Source of the DNA: Muraenolepis orangiensis
Lineage: Eukaryota > Chordata > Actinopteri > Gadiformes > Muraenolepididae
Direction: 5' to 3'
Assembly: GCA_027704905.1 (NCBI GenBank)
Contig: CM051013.1
Span: 10,514,368 to 10,578,367 of the forward strand
Length of the DNA: 64,000 bases
Positions 46,600 through 58,309 of this stretch are shown here, piece after piece. The first letter of the stretch is position 1, and each line of letters starts with the position of its first letter. The notes under the pieces were generated by a model. That model made no database searches. It was not told the origin of the DNA and was given only the letters and a program-made list of their open reading frames with translations. A program made the position numbers and the translations under genes.

Positions 46600-46740
46600 A
46601 CAGCGTTCAGAGAGAGGACAGCTGAGGGGAAGAAGCTGTTCCTACGCCTGCTTGACTTGGAACAAAAGTTTCTATAGCGCCTCCCGGAGGGGAGGAGGGA
46701 AAACAGTCCATGGTTGGGGTGAGAGGTGTCTTTCACAATT
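46600..46740 (-). mobile_element. LINE C-terminal fragment
   Basis: LFSLLPSGRRYRNF on the minus strand. Here it is joined straight to the TATG microsatellite without the hAT MITE, suggesting a deletion between the two microsatellite-like tracts. Confidence 0.55.
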
Positions 46741-46852
46741 TGATATACACATATATGTATATATACATATATGTGTATGTATATATACATGTATATGTAT
46801 ATATGTATATATGTACATGTATATGTATATATATATGTATATATGTATATAT
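46741..46852. repeat. (TATATG)n-type microsatellite
   Basis: Longest of the three copies. It is fused to the sequence that elsewhere precedes the hAT MITE (TATATACACATATATGTATA). Confidence 0.88.
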
Positions 46853-48234
46853 GGGGCTTGATTTTGACTTCCCCTTAGGAAGTCAGCATCGAGCACCATT
46901 CGTCACGTGCGTGTGTGTGTGCGTAGTGGTTAGCCTGGGTCTAGACTAGTGTTTTCTATGTGGAAGTAGTGACTCTTAAGCATCCACCAGTTCCAGGGTG
47001 GAGTCAGGGGCCTTGCTAGGCCCAGCTCATCTGATCAGAGATCAATAGTTCGTTCTCTTCAAGCGTTGGTATAGTGCAACTCTTTGAGTAATATGTTTTG
47101 CTTGTATTTTGATGTTGTATGGACTTGAACATTGAACTGATACTAAATGTATTGTTTGGACTGATCATGTATGCCAATCAATAAATGTTTCATCTGTAAT
47201 ATTTTGAATTGCAGTGTTTGCCTTGAATTGTTCATGTTTCCATAATGTCACTTTTTTGTTGTTGGTAAAAAACATTGTCATTGTCAATCATTGTCATATA
47301 AATCTGTTTGAATGTTTTGTTTGTTCCTACTCTTTCACTCTCTGATTTGTGAAATCAATAATACATTGTATATAAAACATCCATCCCATCCCATCCATCC
47401 ATCCATCCATCTTCTCCCGCTTATCCGAAATCGGGTCGCGGAGGCAGCAGCTCCAGCAGGGGACTCCAAACTTCCCTCTCCCTGGCAACATCGACTAGCT
47501 CTGACTGGGGGATCCCGAGGCGTTCCCAGGCCAGTGTGGAGATGTAATCACCCCACCTGTACCTTGGTCTGCCCCGTGGTCTCTTCCCAGTTGGATGTGC
47601 CTGGAAAACCTCCCTCGGGAGGCGACCAGGAAGCATCCTTACTAGATGCCCGAACCACCTCAACTGGCTCCTTTCTACGCGAAGGAGCAGCGGCTCTACT
47701 CCGAGTCTCTCACGAGTGACTGAGCTTCTCACCCTATCCCTCAGGGAGATACCAGCCACCCTCCTGAGGAAACTCATTTCGGCCGCTTGTATTCGCGATC
47801 TCGTCCTTTCGGTCATTACTATATAGTATATAAAACAATATTTACAAAATCTTTTTAGTTTTTTTAAATTAAATCGTAAAACAAAAGTTCTTGTGGTTGT
47901 TCTCCTCAAAACAGTGAAAAAGGTCCAGCTATTCGTCTCATGTCTAAGTACAAATAGGATATTGTGGTGTACACACGTGGAAACACATTAGTGATATCCA
48001 GGTATCAGAACACAAAAAATGTTGGAGCTACTGATATATATACATATTTATGTTCATATTTAGTTTATTGCAAAAAATTACAAAAATTACATTGGGTCCA
48101 TTGCGCAAGTGGATTCAAAAGCAACAGTTTGTTATGTGTTTATGAAACTACAGCAGTTCCACAACACCAGTCAGTAATCTGACTACCTGACGGAACGGCA
48201 CACCATGTGTCCACATTTGGTTTCATCCGATTGG
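46853..48234. repeat. TTI1 3'-flank module, copy 4
   Basis: Paralog of 27668-28563, interrupted by a LINE insertion at 47380-47825. The AATAAA on the minus strand near 48067 is kept. Confidence 0.7.
47380..47825 (-). mobile_element. 5'-truncated LINE with (ATGG)n tail
   Basis: Minus-strand C-terminal end of a fish LINE (MSFLRRVAGIS, RSQLRWFGHLVRM, GRPRYRWGDYISTLAWERLG) followed by an (ATGG)n tail (plus-strand CCAT repeats at 47380-47410). The 12-bp target duplication GTATATAAAACA is at 47368-47379 and 47826-47837. Paralogous modules have the empty site (TTGTATATAAAACAATATTT). Confidence 0.9.
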
Positions 48235-48679
48235 TCATCCATCACCCAAGAGACCCGGGGGTCTGGGAACCAGGGACCCGAACGCATCCCTCAGCAGTCG
48301 GTCCAGGTTGTGTGTGTACTGGTCCCTGGTGAGGCCCGTCCTGCCCAGCTGGAGTGGCTGAAGGTGTGGATGGGGTGGGGCGTACGGGGAGGGACAGTGC
48401 AGCTGGCTCAGCGTCAGCCAGAAGGCGTCCGGGTCCACCTGGATCAGGTGGCGGAACACGCTAGCCGGGAGAAGGAAGGGTAGGGGAGGGGTCAACAGAG
48501 CCACCTTTCCACTTGGCATTAAGATTTTATATGGTTGAATATATGAATCTCTTCGTTGTTCATATAGAGTGAATATGCTAACTGTAGCTACCTTAGACAC
48601 GCTTCCTGAAGGTTGATTGGTTGTCTACAGCTCAGGTAGGGAAGGCAGGCATCACATACGGCATCCAGGTCAGCCTCAC
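48235..48679 (-). pseudogene. tti1: TTI1 3' fragment, copy 3 (last two exons, reading frame intact)
   Basis: Last exon 48235-48460 ending in GLLGDG and stop; penultimate exon 48592-48679 with both splice sites. Both exons are open and keep the likely ancestral C-terminus. The intron beyond is cut at about 48880, where the CTLD upstream module begins, so no earlier exon exists here. Confidence 0.85.
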
Positions 48680-48879
48680 CTGAACAACACAATAACAGAT
48701 TAATAAAGACATGTGTATATTAATACATATGTGGGAGGGCAGGGTTACTCTAGGGCAGTGGTCCCCAACCTCGGGGTCCATATGGGGTCCCAGGAGATCT
48801 CAGGCACCTTGGGCAGCGATAACAGCCTCAAGGTCTTCTTGGGCATGAAGATATAAGCTTAGCACATCTGGATTTGTGG

Positions 48880-49778
48880 ATTGTTGTTGTTTATTATGTT
48901 CAATTGTATTTTGACTTTGGTACAATGTAGTGTAATTACTAAATAACAGTTGTAGATACATTATCTTGTAACGCTACGGTGTTCAGATAGAATAACAGTA
49001 GACTTGTGTTCTAGTATCTGAAAAGGCTTGTTCAACAGCCTGATTCGCATGCTGTACAAGTCCGACCCCAAGTGGTCAAATTGTTTTGTGTTTTTTTTAC
49101 TTAAAAAATGCTAGAAGCTTAGTATTGTGTTTTTGAATGTACACTCCTTAAGTACTGCAACATTGTTCTGTGTCTTCATAGATGTGTACATATATTCATA
49201 CGCACATATACAGAATCAGTTTTTGTTTGTAATTGGGCTCCTTAAACAGACATTGAACTGATGTTTTATTGACTTTGGGACTGATGAAGAAAACATTTAT
49301 ATCACCAATCCATTTATCTTTTTCAGTTTCAGTCCTTTCAATTGCAGTTTCTGCCCTGAACTATTATCTTGCTGCAAATCTCACTTGGCATTTTTAAAAT
49401 TGTAATCATTGTTACAAAACAATGTACAACATCACACACTAATCACATTGTATATGAAACTATATTTTAAATCCTCTCTTTGTTTTAACTTTAACATTTT
49501 GGTATAAACTTATGGCAACAATATGTAATGCAACTTCAGCAATGTCTGAATGTATGTATTGGTCCTTTGATGGAGGTAGAACAATGTGAACCTCACTGTT
49601 ATGAATCTAAGTGACGTGTCTCTGTAAGAAGAAAGTCGCAGCTGGTTAAAATACTTCCTGTTTGGTCAAAGTGGATGTTAACACTTTGACATGCTCTCGT
49701 ACACAACACACACAAGGCCAACCAAACATCAGGGTAGGACGTTTAGCGAAACTCTGTGGAATCAGTTTTGACCAGAAT
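48880..49778 (+). promoter_or_regulatory. Upstream module of CTLD copy C6
   Basis: ACTTCCTGT at about 49656 and the perfect GTCAAAGTG/CACTTTGAC pair at about 49668-49693. The region from 49662 to the ATG is open in frame with C6, but I prefer the ATG at 49779 shared with all copies. Confidence 0.45.
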
Positions 49779-50542
49779 ATGCCTGGGGAAATTCACGCCA
49801 GGCCCAACATGATGACCGAGGCCAGGAATACACAAGGAGAGAAGGAGGAGAGGATAGTGGACATCTATGCTACTGTTGAGAGCCTCAGAGATCCACAGCA
49901 AGACTATGTGGGGACAGAAGAGTCATCCATGTCTCTGAGAACAGAAGGAAGTCGGCGGCCAGACAACGTGAGCCCTCCTGGGTATGTGACCAGGGCTGTG
50001 GTGGTGGTTCTGGGAATGCTGTCTGTTGTCCTGCTGGCTAGACTGATTGGGTTGGCAGTACAGACTGTACGCATGGACAGAGACATGGAGCAAGTTCTCC
50101 AAAGGCTGAAGAATTTGACAGAAGAGCGAGACACACTGCTTTGCCAACAAAGCTGTCCAAGTGTTGGGACAAATTTGGTTGCAAATGTTACTTTTTTAAC
50201 TATGTGAGGAGATCCTGGAAGGAGAGCAGGGAGTACTGTGTTTCCAAAGGAGCAGATCTGGTGGTTGTGGACAGTAAAGAGGAGATGGACTTCATTTCCA
50301 GGAAGAGCTTGAAAATTTGGCTCGGGGCCACAGATGAGGCCAGTGAGGGGATGTGGAGATGGGTTGATGGAACAGTTCTGTCGGTGGATAACCCCTTCTG
50401 GGCCAGAGGTGAACCTGACGGTGGCCAAAACCAGAACTGCCTCAGGTTAATGGGGGGCACGGGGCAGAACAGAAATAAATTGGCGGATTTCAGCTGTGAA
50501 GACCAAAACTGGGCACTTTGTGAAAATAATTTAATAAAATGA
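49779..50542 (+). pseudogene. CTLD receptor copy C6 (single-base frameshift)
   Basis: The N-terminal frame runs from 49779 to 50207 (tail with DIYATV, membrane segment with a central Arg, stalk). It leaves frame at TGTCCAAGTGTTGGGAC, where C5 has AAGTGCTTGGGC, and stops after 142 codons. The whole lectin domain continues open in the next frame to 50542 (FGCKCYFFNYVRRSW, WLGATDE, GEPDGG, DFSCEDQNWALCE). The same lesion is in C7. Otherwise the copy is intact, so the frame was lost recently. A truncated membrane-anchored product without lectin domain remains possible. Confidence 0.85.
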
Positions 50543-51570
50543 TTGATAATAAATATTTATTTGTGCCTGTTTTTTACACCGCTTCACGGTTTTGCTCCAT
50601 ACTTTTTGGTTTCTGCCATTCGATAAGAGTTGTGGTGGCAAAGTGTTTTTAAAAAGGAGATCACCAACACTTCACTGGTCACGGCAGGATCTGATCATAT
50701 GCTGTTCTTGTTGCCTTTTTTTCAGTGTTTCCACAGTTGCTGTCATGCCGGGGGTTGAGGTCTGGGGGTTGAGATCCAGTGCTGAAGTGAGTCCTGAAAG
50801 TCATGGGGTGGTTTTCAGTTGCTGCAAACCACACTTGTTATCTCTTTCTCGATCACCCTTCAAAAAATGCAGATTCCATTTTTAACGGATGTATTTAAAA
50901 GGACACTAGATTGTTGTAGTTTTTTGTATGTTAAATTGTATTAAGACTTTGGTACCATGTAGTGTATTCACTACAAATATAGTATATACATTATCTTGTG
51001 AACGGTACGGTGTTCAGATAACAGAACAGTAGACTTGTGTTCTGGTATCTGAATAGGCTTGTAGGACTCTACTTGTGACTGTGATTGAACGGCTCCAACA
51101 GCCTGATTTACATACTGTACAAGTCCGACCCCAAGTGGTCAAACAGTTTTGTGTTTTTTTTCACTTGTGTACAACTATACACTCCTTAAGTTCTGCAACA
51201 TTTTTCTTTATCTTCATAGATGTGTACAGAAATTCATATGCACATATACAGAGTACATTTTTATTTGGACTTGGGCTCCTAAAACAGACATTGAACTGAT
51301 GTTTTATTTACTTTGGGACTGATGAAGAAAACATTTCTATCTTCAATCCATTTTTCTTCTTCAGTTTCAGTCCTTTAAATTGCAGTCTGCCCTGAACTTT
51401 TGTCTTGCTGCCAATCTCACTTGGCATTTTTTTCTTTTAAACATTGTTAAAAAACATTGTACAACATCACACACTAAACACATTGTATATGAAACCATAT
51501 TTTGAATCATCTAACCTTGTTATTAACTTTAACATTTAATTTAGGTATAAACCTATGCCAAGAAAATGTA
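50543..51570. other. Spacer downstream of C6
   Basis: CTLD downstream module like 21817-22344 but without the LINE found after C2 and C7 (empty site near 51062, GCTTGTAGGACTCTACTTG). It is followed by an upstream-type module from about 51180. Confidence 0.6.
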
Positions 51571-51755
51571 CTTACATTTACATTTAGGGCATTTAGCAGA
51601 CGCTTTTATCCAAAGCGACTTACAAGGGGTACATTAGTTGAAGCAGACAATAGCATAACACTGGGGTACGTAAACATAAAAATACAGTAGTTCACAAGTA
51701 TTCATTTTAACAAGATGAATAACACAATTTCGTAATTCGTAATTCGTAATTCAGC
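51571..51755. mobile_element. Short fish interspersed repeat insertion
   Basis: CTTACATTTACATTTAGGGC...AGCAGACGCTTTTATCCAAAGCGACTTACAA is a widespread fish repeat motif. The insertion ends in CGTAATTCGTAATTCGTAATTC. Paralogs read straight from AAAATGTACTTC to AGCAATGTCTG (for example 45330), so it is an insertion into this unit only. Confidence 0.7.
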
Positions 51756-52477
51756 AATGTCTGAATGTATGTATTGGTCCTTTGATGGAGGTAGAACAAC
51801 GTGAACCTCACAGTTATGAATCTGTCTTTGTAATCACAAGTAGAAAGAAGCAGCTGGTAAAAATACTTCCTGTTTGGTCAAAGTGGATGTTAACACTTTG
51901 ACACGCTGGAAGAGATCCACAACAAGACTATGTGGGGACAGACGAGTCATCCAAGTATATGTGTGCATGTTCGATTCTTCATTTGGTTCTATGTCATATC
52001 TTGATTGATTTTCTTAAAATTGATGTTGTGGCCTGTTTCATGCAGTATACTTAGAAACAATTGTTTGAAAGACAAAAGACTCCCTTCTAGAGAAGTGTGT
52101 TTCATTGTTTTGAATGCTCCTCTCCAAAGACTGTACATGCTCTGCAAAAGCTTTTCCTGATTCAAGCTCACAACTGAAACTTTAAGCCTATTCAATATCT
52201 AAGAACGCCAAGACGTAGACAGAGTTTTGTAGGCCCAAAGCTGTTATAAAGTATGTATGTGTCTGTATACCAAAACGCTTGTGTGAAACCATGATAACTT
52301 GCAATGCGACTAAGAAATTCAGCAGCGCATAGATAAAGAGTTGTATAGTTGGGTGGGTGGGATGGGAAAATTGTTGGCAAAACATTGCTGGATTGGTACC
52401 GTGGCTTTCGATCGATACACCCAGGCAATTCTTTGTAGTCCTGGTTCCTATTTTGTTCATAGTTCACAGCTGATATA
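51756..52477. other. Array spacer with CTLD coding fragment
   Basis: ACTTCCTGT and inverted repeat near 51866-51902, CTLD coding fragment at about 51910-51953, then the conserved spacer. Confidence 0.62.
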
Positions 52478-53095
52478 GAGGCAGTTGACACCAAGTTTAG
52501 AGATCAGCAGGCAGGTTTTTGGCAGGTACAGATACTGCACCGATCAGATTGCCCCCCTGCGCATCTTAGTGGAGCTGTCCCTGGAATGGGAACTGTGGAA
52601 GCTGCTGAGGCAGTTTGGAATACCCGAGAAGCTCATCTCCCTAATCCAGTGTTCCAACAATTAAAAGACTAAAAAAGACTGGAGAGCCTCAAGGGTGTCT
52701 ACTGTTGCCTTTCCTTTTTCTCCTTGTGATTGGCTGGATTATGAAGACCACTACAGCAGGAAGAGAAAACGGAATACAGTGGAGACTCTGGATACAGCTG
52801 GAGGACCTCGACTATGCTGACAACCTGGCGCTCCTCTCGCACAACTGCAACCAGATGCAAGATAAAACCACTCACCTGACTACAACATCAGCCGGATCAG
52901 GGCTTAAGATCAACAAGAGGAAAATGAACTCATGAAGTTCAACACCATTGATAACACTCCAGTCACACTGGATGGAGTCAATTATGAGGTTGAGTTCTTT
53001 GTGTACCTGGGAAGTGTGGTTAATTGACAGAGGGGCACTGATGATTGCCATGATTGGCAAGGCAAGAGCAGTTTTCGTCATGCTAAATGCTAGGC
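52478..53095 (+). mobile_element. LINE reverse-transcriptase fragment
   Basis: Near-identical to 43215-43830, including VYLGSVVN and GKARAVFVMLN; a different one-base loss at AGAGGAAAATGAAC. Confidence 0.78.
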
Positions 53096-53773
53096 CTTTG
53101 CTCCACTTGGGGTGAAGGGTAAGTAATTAACAGCTAATACAAAATCCACACTGCTACTGTTATTGTGCACAATGATTGTTGAAGAAAAACACAGAATGAG
53201 CACTAGGGACTGTGTCTAAAACATTTTGATTTAGGAACTGTGTCTAAATATTTGTATTTAGGAACTGTGTCTATATATTTGTACTGTCACTTTAAAAAAA
53301 TAGCATTGCATAATGCCTCTAGAATGTTTGTTCTCACTCTTAATGTATGGGGTTGTCAGATCGATAATAAATTGTACATTCAATCATATGTCCCATGTGT
53401 TGGAGTAGCCCAGAAACGCCAAAGAGGGGGCGTTTAGCAGAAGCAACCATGTGTTTTGCTGTTGCTTATTTCCTGTAGTGTGGACATGTGGCTTCAATGG
53501 AGGGTGTTCTATCTTTAATAGGAAGTTTGTATAATGGGGACATGTACGGTATGTCCATGAGCTGTCCCAATCCCAATAAAACGAGGCACTAGATTCAAGA
53601 TTCAATATTTTTGATTTGCTATATGCAACAAGGAATGCTTACTCCCCATTCCCTCCCGCAGTATGAATTTTCTAAAACACTAAACACTTACTCTAAAACT
53701 CCACACTTTGTTTTTCCTTCTTGTGTTACTGGCTGCACAAAAGGACACGTCCACAAAGTTGAATGAGTAATTA
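53096..53773. other. Spacer, near-copy of 43831-44512
   Basis: Non-coding paralogous DNA; nothing else seen. Confidence 0.6.
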
Positions 53774-54005
53774 CCTCCGCCATCGAAGATGGGACGGAGG
53801 TTATGTTTCCGCCTTGTTTGTCTATATGTTTGTTTGTCTGTTAGCAAGCTAACAAAGATAAGCTATGTATGGAATTTGAAAAAAAAACGTGGTGGTTAGA
53901 TTACCACTAATCTAGCAATGGTACAGTTGATCCTTGACCCATAAGTTGGTGCAGAGAGGACTTATTTGTGTGGCGGAGCTTACTGTGTGCCCTCTAGTAT
54001 ATTTC
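53774..54005. repeat. ACCTCCGCC-type repeat
   Basis: Paralog of 44513-44740. Confidence 0.5.
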
Positions 54006-54231
54006 TCTTTTCACCTCAAGACCAAACTTGGTGGTAGGAAGTTAAGATAACATCAGTGAATTCAGCAAGTCCTTAGACTTGCTGAGAGATAAGAAATAAG
54101 AAGAAGTAGCACATGGTTGACACACTTCCTGTTTGCTCAAAGTGGATGTTAACACTTCGACACACTGTCATACAAAACACACAGAAAGACCAACCAATAA
54201 AGGGGGTAGAATGTTGAGTTTTGACGAGAAT

Positions 54232-54398
54232 ATGTCTGGGGATATTACGGAACCGTTCTGTTGAAGGATAACCCCTTCTGGGCCAGAGGTGAACCTGACG
54301 GTGGTGAGAACCAGAACTGCCTCAGGTTAATGGGGGTCAGGGGCAGATTTCAGTGAAGACCCAAACTGGGTGCTTTGTGAAAATGATTTAATAAAATG
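54232..54398 (+). pseudogene. Deleted CTLD remnant, copy e
   Basis: Same junction as the others, with one G fewer in TCAGGGGCAG. Confidence 0.85.
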
Positions 54399-55325
54399 AT
54401 TGATTGATTGAATGATTGAACTTTTGTCTTGCTGCCAATCTCACTTGGCATTTTTTTTCTTTTAATCATTGTTAAAAAACATTGTACCACATCACACACT
54501 AAACACATTGTATATGAAACCATATTTTGAATCATCTAACCTTGTTATTAACTTTAACATTTAATTTAGGTATAAACCTATGCCAAGAAAATGTACTTCA
54601 TCAATGTCTGAATGTATGTGTTGGTCCTTTGATGGAGGTAGAACAATGTGAACCTCACAGTTATGAATCTGTCTTTGTAATCACAGGTAGAAAGAAGCAG
54701 CTGGTAAAAATACTTCCTGTTTGGTCAAAGTGGATGTTAACACTTTGACACGCTGGAAGAGATCCACAACAAGACTATGTGGGGACAGACGAGTCATCCA
54801 AGTATATGTGTGCATGTTCGATTCTTCATTTGGTTCTATGTCATATCTTGATTGATTTTCTTAAAATGTGATGTTGTGGCCTGTTTCATGCAGTATACTT
54901 AGAAACAATTGTTTGAAAGACAAAAGACTCCCTTCTAGAGAAGTGTGTTTCATTGTTTTGAATGCTCCTCTCCAAAGACTGTACATGCTCTGCAAAAGCT
55001 TTTCCTGATTCAAGCTCACAACTGAAACTTTACGCCTATTCAATATCTAAGAACGCCAAGACGTAGACAGAGTTTTGTAGGCCCAAAGCTGTCATAAAGT
55101 ATGTATGTGTCTGTATACCAAAACGCTTGTGTGAAACCATGATAACTTGCAATGCGACTAAGAAATTCAGCAGCGCATAGATAAAGAGTTGTATAGTTGG
55201 GTGGGTGGGATGGGAAAATTGTTGGCAAAACATTGCTGGATTGGTACCGTGGCTTTCGATCGATACACCCAGGCAATTCTTTGTAGTCCTGGATCCTATT
55301 TTGTTCATAGTTCACAGCTGATATA
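54399..55325. other. Array spacer with CTLD coding fragment
   Basis: Paralog of 4897-5833. ACTTCCTGT and the perfect inverted repeat near 54713-54750; coding fragment at about 54760-54803. Confidence 0.65.
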
Positions 55326-55860
55326 GAGGCAGTTGACACCAAGTTCAGAGATCAGCAGGCAGGTTTTTGGCAGGTACAGATACTGCACCGATCAGATTGC
55401 CCCCCTGCGCATCTTAGTGGAGCTGTCCCTGGAATGGGAACTGTGGAAGCTGCTGAGGCAGTTTGGAATACCCGAGAAGCTCATCTCCCTAATCCAGTGT
55501 TCCAACAATTAAAAGACTAAAAAAGACTGGAGAGCCTCAAGGGTGTCTACTGTTGCCTTTCCTTTTTCTCCTTGTGATTGGCTGGATTATGAAGACCACT
55601 ACAGCAGGAAGAGAAAACGGAATACAGTGGAGACTCTGGATACAGCTGGAGGACCTCGACTATGCTGACAACCTGGCGCTCCTCTCGCACAACTGCAACC
55701 AGATGCAAGATAAAACCACTCACCTGACTACAACATCAGCCGGATCAGGGCTTAAGATCAACAAGAGGAAAACTGAACTCATGAAGTTCAACACCGCTGA
55801 TAACACTCCAGTCACACTGGATGGAGTCAATTAAGGAGGTTGAGTCCTTTGTGTATTGGG
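55326..55860 (+). mobile_element. LINE reverse-transcriptase fragment
   Basis: Paralog of 25855-26385 with frame 55553-55834 and YADN. Confidence 0.78.
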
Positions 55861-55904
55861 GGGGGGGGCAAAGCGGGGCGGCAGCGGGGTACAGCGTCGT
55901 GGTA

Positions 55905-56030
55905 CAGCGTTCAGAGAGAGGACAGCTGAGGGGAAGAAGCTGTTCCTACGCCTGCTTGACTTGGAACAAAAGTTTCTATAGCGCCTCCCGGAGGGGAGGA
56001 GGGAAAACAGTCCATGGTGGGTTGAGAGGT
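55905..56030 (-). mobile_element. LINE C-terminal fragment
   Basis: Paralog of 6290-6415. Confidence 0.55.
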
Positions 56031-56107
56031 GTCTTTCACAATTTTATATACACATATATGTATATCAGTGGCGAAGCGTGTCTATCACAACTGGGCCTTC
56101 TGTAGAC

Positions 56108-56402
56108 CAGGGGTTCCACAACTTTTCAGCCCGCGACCCCCAACATAACAGACCCCCCCCCCCCCACTATCACCGGAGGGACTGAAACATTAAAAACAAC
56201 GTGTGCACAGAGCTTCACCATCGAGAACATCGTGAAGTCCAATTCCTTTATTCGTCACCCGTACATATATAAAAATATCTATGCACACGTTATTATTAAC
56301 AATAAAAACCTCATGGTCACATCAAGAGGATTCTGAAATCATCTCGCGACCCCCCCCCCCCCCCCCCTCGGGGTCCCGCGACCCCCACTTTGGGAACCCC
56401 TG
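56108..56402. mobile_element. hAT-type MITE, fuller interior
   Basis: CAGGGGTTCCAC...TTTGGGAACCCCTG with CTGTAGAC at 56100-56107 and 56403-56410. This copy keeps AACTTTTCAGCCCGCGACCC after the left end and more internal sequence, so it is probably closer to the original insertion than the other three. Confidence 0.87.
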
Positions 56403-56600
56403 CTGTAGACCACCCCCCCCCCCCATCACCACCACCATTCGAAAATTCAGTTGTTCTAGTCAGACGGACGTCACTGAGGAGTCACTTTATGCCTTATCTC
56501 ATTTAGGAAGATCAGATTGTCGCAGCCAATTCCCAAGTGGACCATAGTTGTAAAGCAGTGTCCATGTAGTGACGTAACAGACCAACACAGACCACCACAC
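56403..56600. other. Spacer after hAT MITE
   Basis: C-rich tract then GTCACTTTATGCCTTATCTC, shared with 26960-27000 and 58360-58390. No gene seen. Confidence 0.5.
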
Positions 56601-56888
56601 ACAGGCTATCGGTTAAAGGGACGGTCTAACACAGGCTATCGGTTAAAGGGACGGTCTAACACGCTTCACGTGAAAAGGCTGAACGTAACTTTGGAACTTT
56701 AAGTTCCAAAATAGCGATCAATAATCACCAAATGTCTCTGGCATATGTCTTGTCATTAGCACTTTCACCTGTCAAAATGAAAGTGAAAAGGTGAAAGTGC
56801 TAATGACAAAACATATGCAAATTAGGTGATTATTGATCGTGGTTTTGTAACTCTTAGTTACGTTAAGTCTTTTCACGTTAAGCGATGC
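56601..56888. mobile_element. Foldback element with ~110-bp imperfect inverted arms
   Basis: A direct duplication (ACAGGCTATCGGTTAAAGGG, 30-bp period at 56601 and 56631) leads into an inverted repeat. The left arm, 56660-56772, pairs with 56784-56888 (CACGTGAAAAG, GAACGTAACT, GATCAATAATCACC, GTCATTAGCACTTTCACC and their complements), centred near 56778. Long imperfect arms with a tiny loop suggest a MITE or foldback transposon. Confidence 0.75.
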
Positions 56889-57139
56889 AAAGAAAGATCA
56901 AGTCAAAACTCTCAATTCAAATGCACAACAATGCTTAACAAACCCAAGACAGCCATTAACTAATCAGTCAACAAGTGTGTGGAAACAAAATGCAACAACC
57001 AGCTCAACGAGACGCAACACAGAGACAAAACCAGCAAAGACAAATGAGTCTCACTCACCAATGATGTTCACTTAAAGACCAAATCCATTCTCCTGTCCTT
57101 CTGGATGAATGGTTCGACCACCATCAGGTCATAAAGATG
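56889..57139. other. Unassigned segment
   Basis: No paralog in the window and no clear frame. It may be the intron or 3' side of the hAT/ZMYM-like fragment that follows on the minus strand. Confidence 0.4.
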
Positions 57140-57434
57140 ATCGCTTTTCAGATCCAAAATAAGTTCCAATTCCCTGCTCTCTTGTCGGTCCCAAACAGCA
57201 ACACTCCCATCAGTAGAGCCTCTTGTGGCTAGTAGAGCCCGTTAGCCACGGGTATCGTTCCCAGTTGCTACTCTGAAAATGGCGAACATAGCCTGCTTTA
57301 ACTACTTGAGTCAGCTCCAGATTGTCAGGTGTTGGACGGCCTTTTTTAATAATGTCCATTTTAACATTAAATGGTCGTCTTGAAAATGGTTCACACAATA
57401 ATTCCGCCACGACATCATCTTCACCTGTTGCCAT
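57140..57434 (-). pseudogene. hAT transposase / ZMYM1-like N-terminal fragment
   Basis: The minus-strand frame from the ATG at 57434 reads MATGEDDVVAEL, then KMDIIKKGRPTPDNLEL, VRHFQSSNWERYPWLTG and SHKRLY. Such a start leading into a TTF-type zinc finger (YCWxCLLF) is seen in fish hAT-derived and zinc-finger MYM-type 1-like proteins. A TGA replaces the first Cys codon of the finger (57210-57212), and the frame then continues as WECC. Nothing further downstream is recognisable. The upstream stretch is a plausible 5' UTR shared in part with 27060-27400. Confidence 0.55.
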
Positions 57435-58007
57435 TTTGGCGTAAAAAAAACAACGTAGAAAACGTAACATTACGCTAGATCCACTCTCGCGCCAGCCACC
57501 ACCTTGCACCCTCTAGCTCCATATTGAGCTGCCGGGGAAATCTGAAAGAATACGCCCATTGGCTACAAATCACGATATGATTGGTTGATCAAATTGTCAA
57601 TCCAAACGTACGCTATCATTCCGTCTAAGGGCCAATGTCAGCGGGAATACTTTGGTTGATTTACGTTGGATATTCTTCCCAGCAACCCAGAAAAATATCT
57701 GATTGGTTGCATTGTTTTTCCAACACAAAACCACTCAAATGCGTCGTGCATGGACCGAGAAAGACAAACAAATCAACGTAACACTGTATTATAACACAGA
57801 TACGATTCTCATTTATTCATTTTATTTAAATTTTCTTAAATGTTATTAAATTGTATTACATTTTATTAATACAATTAATTCGATTCTTTGGTTTCATCTG
57901 AGAGTTCCAGGGTCTTCTCTGAATACCTTGAAGGCCCTGACGCTTCACCACTGATGTATATATACCAGTGGCGAAGCGTGTCTATCACAACTGGACCTTC
58001 TGTAGAC
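57435..58007. other. Spacer shared with 27060-27579
   Basis: Paralogous non-coding sequence (GGCTACAAATCACGATATGATTGG...). At 57900-57960 it meets the block that elsewhere precedes the TATG microsatellite, then repeats the sequence that precedes the hAT MITE. Confidence 0.6.
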
Positions 58008-58040
58008 CAGGGGTTCCCCAACTTTTCAGCCCACGACCCC

Positions 58041-58071
<31 letters not shown>

Positions 58072-58309
58072 ACACACCCACACAATCACCGTCCGACGGG
58101 GTGGGGGGGTAATCGCGATCACGAACATCGTGTGTGGCTTTTTTTCAATGATGGTACTGTCGTGAATCAGTGGGAATCAGAATTCCTTTATTTGTCACTC
58201 ACATTATTAATATAATAATAATACAAATGATAAATAAATAAAAAATAATAATAATAATCGTGACCCCCCCCCCCTCGGGGTCCCGCGACCCCCACTTTGG
58301 GAACCCCTG
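58008..58309. mobile_element. hAT-type MITE, paralogous copy
   Basis: CAGGGGTTCCCC...GGGAACCCCTG with CTGTAGAC at 58000-58007 and 58310-58317; long C-runs and (CA)n inside. Confidence 0.87.

Noticed and set aside
49662..49778. Upstream in-frame ATG adding 39 residues to C6
   Set aside because: The extension is not conserved in C2 or C5, replaces nothing recognisable, and covers the inverted-repeat element. The ATG at 49779 is shared by all copies.
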